Shown in pieces: positions 5,737 through 6,218 of a stretch of DNA of 6,218 nucleotides. Position 1 is the stretch's first letter. Every line of letters begins with the position of its first letter. The stretch is from an uncultured Erysipelotrichaceae bacterium (GTDB taxonomy: Bacteria; Bacillota_I; Bacilli_A; Erysipelotrichales; Erysipelotrichaceae), in assembly GCA_910586285.1 (NCBI GenBank), contig CAJUGR010000107.1, forward strand, positions 1 through 6,218, in the 5' to 3' direction. The notes below the pieces were generated by a model. That model saw nothing but the letters and a program-made list of their open reading frames with translations, had not been told where the DNA came from and ran no database searches. The position numbers and the translations under genes are program-made.

Positions 5737-5742
5737 ACAAAT
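5725..5742. promoter_or_regulatory. Candidate operator of the TetR-family regulator
   Basis: ATTTGT (5725-5730) and ACAAAT (5737-5742) are a perfect inverted repeat, and the six bases between them are exactly the -10 box TAAAAT. A further ACAAA half-site lies at 5711-5715, overlapping the -35. TetR-family proteins commonly bind such palindromes in their own promoters, so autorepression is a fair inference. Confidence 0.5.
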
Positions 5743-5770
5743 CGAAGTAATTAAAAGGAGGTGCTTTATC

Positions 5771-6218
5771 TTGCCCAAAATAAAAATTGATAAAGAATCG
5801 GTTATCAAAGAAGCCGCATCCATGGCAAATACGATAGGCATAGAAAACTTATCCTTAAAAACGCTTGCATCGCAATTAGGTATTAAGTCACCATCACTTT
5901 ATAACCATATTGATGGGCTTGATGACCTAAAACAGCAACTTATGCTTTATGGTTGGAAAGAATTAGAGAACAATATTATTCAAGCTGTAATAGGATTTTC
6001 CGGATATGATGCGATGAGAGCTATGTGCTACGCTTTCCATGAATATGCGATAGAGAATCCAGGAGTTTTTAGTACAATGCTTTGGTACAATCAATTTGAA
6101 AATGAACAGATGAGCGAAGTGACTTCAAAAATGTTTTCACTTTTTTTCAAAATAACGAAGTCATTAAATATTTCACAAGATAATTGTATTCATTTAGTCA
6201 GAATGTTTCGGAGTTTTT
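5771..6218 (+). CDS. TetR/AcrR-family transcriptional regulator (5' part, cut by window end)
   Basis: The visible 149 residues begin with a TetR-type DNA-binding domain. A first helix (IDKESVIKEAASMANTIG) leads into the helix-turn-helix at about 28-47, SLKTLASQLGIKSPSLYNHI, followed by GLDDLKQQLMLYGW. After this a ligand-binding domain of the WHG kind is suggested by MRAMCYAFHEYAIENPGVFSTML, where the family has an 'AYR.FA.EHPGLY' pattern. The start is TTG at 5771, fixed by AAGGAGGTG (5755-5763) at good spacing; the first ATG in frame (residue 18) would delete helix 1. The frame is still open at the window edge. A strong promoter with a palindrome on the -10 suggests it represses itself. Its target is unknown; genes downstream lie outside the window. 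The upstream minus-strand neighbours are ruins. Confidence 0.88.
   Translation, partial: MPKIKIDKESVIKEAASMANTIGIENLSLKTLASQLGIKSPSLYNHIDGLDDLKQQLMLYGWKELENNIIQAVIGFSGYDAMRAMCYAFHEYAIENPGVFSTMLWYNQFENEQMSEVTSKMFSLFFKITKSLNISQDNCIHLVRMFRSF

Noticed and set aside
1..6218. CRISPR array, tRNA, rRNA, insertion sequence, attachment site
   Set aside because: No repeated spacer pattern, cloverleaf, transposase motif or direct-repeat pair was seen.

Overview
The window looks like a piece of a low-to-moderate GC Firmicutes (Bacillota) chromosome. The evidence is the strong AGGAGG-type ribosome binding sites, the sigma-A type promoters, the Gram-positive form of FeoB (VPCNGRFP and GFPANEIVVP motifs) and an M15 peptidase fused to a peptidoglycan-binding domain. 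An Erysipelotrichia- or Clostridia-like gut bacterium is my best guess; the sequence alone does not settle the genus.

Layout. Positions 1-271 (+) hold the 3' end of a gene of uncertain family. It converges on a minus-strand iron block across a 62-nt hairpin. The iron block, in transcription order on the minus strand, is a ferritin (3427-2915) with its own promoter and terminator, then a separate promoter, then feoA (2669-2451) and feoB (2438-342) as a tight two-gene operon. FeoA/FeoB import Fe2+ and the ferritin oxidises and stores it, so the block joins uptake and storage. Two adjacent small dyads cover the feo promoter and are candidate operator sites.

From about 3.6 to 5.7 kb the DNA is AT-rich and carries gene ruins around one healthy gene. 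A minus-strand gene of unknown family (3707-4212) is broken by a frameshift and an in-frame stop, and is followed by a hairpin with a T-tract. An intact plus-strand gene (4490-5170) encodes a 226-aa M15-type D,D-peptidase-like protein with a C-terminal peptidoglycan-binding domain and no signal peptide. After its terminator, the minus strand holds the decayed N-terminal part of a DNA cytosine-5 methyltransferase (5249-5484). Ten bases before that start is the stop of another frameshifted fragment (5495-5670), so the two were probably once an operon.

The window ends in the 5' part of a TetR-family regulator (5771 onward, +). It has a TTG start, a near-consensus promoter, and a perfect 6-6-6 inverted repeat centred on its -10 box, which suggests autoregulation. 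No tRNA, rRNA, CRISPR array, transposase or complete mobile element was seen. I do not see a clearly new biological system. The points most worth a second look are the two previously unlabelled ruins, the methyltransferase remnant, and the candidate operators.
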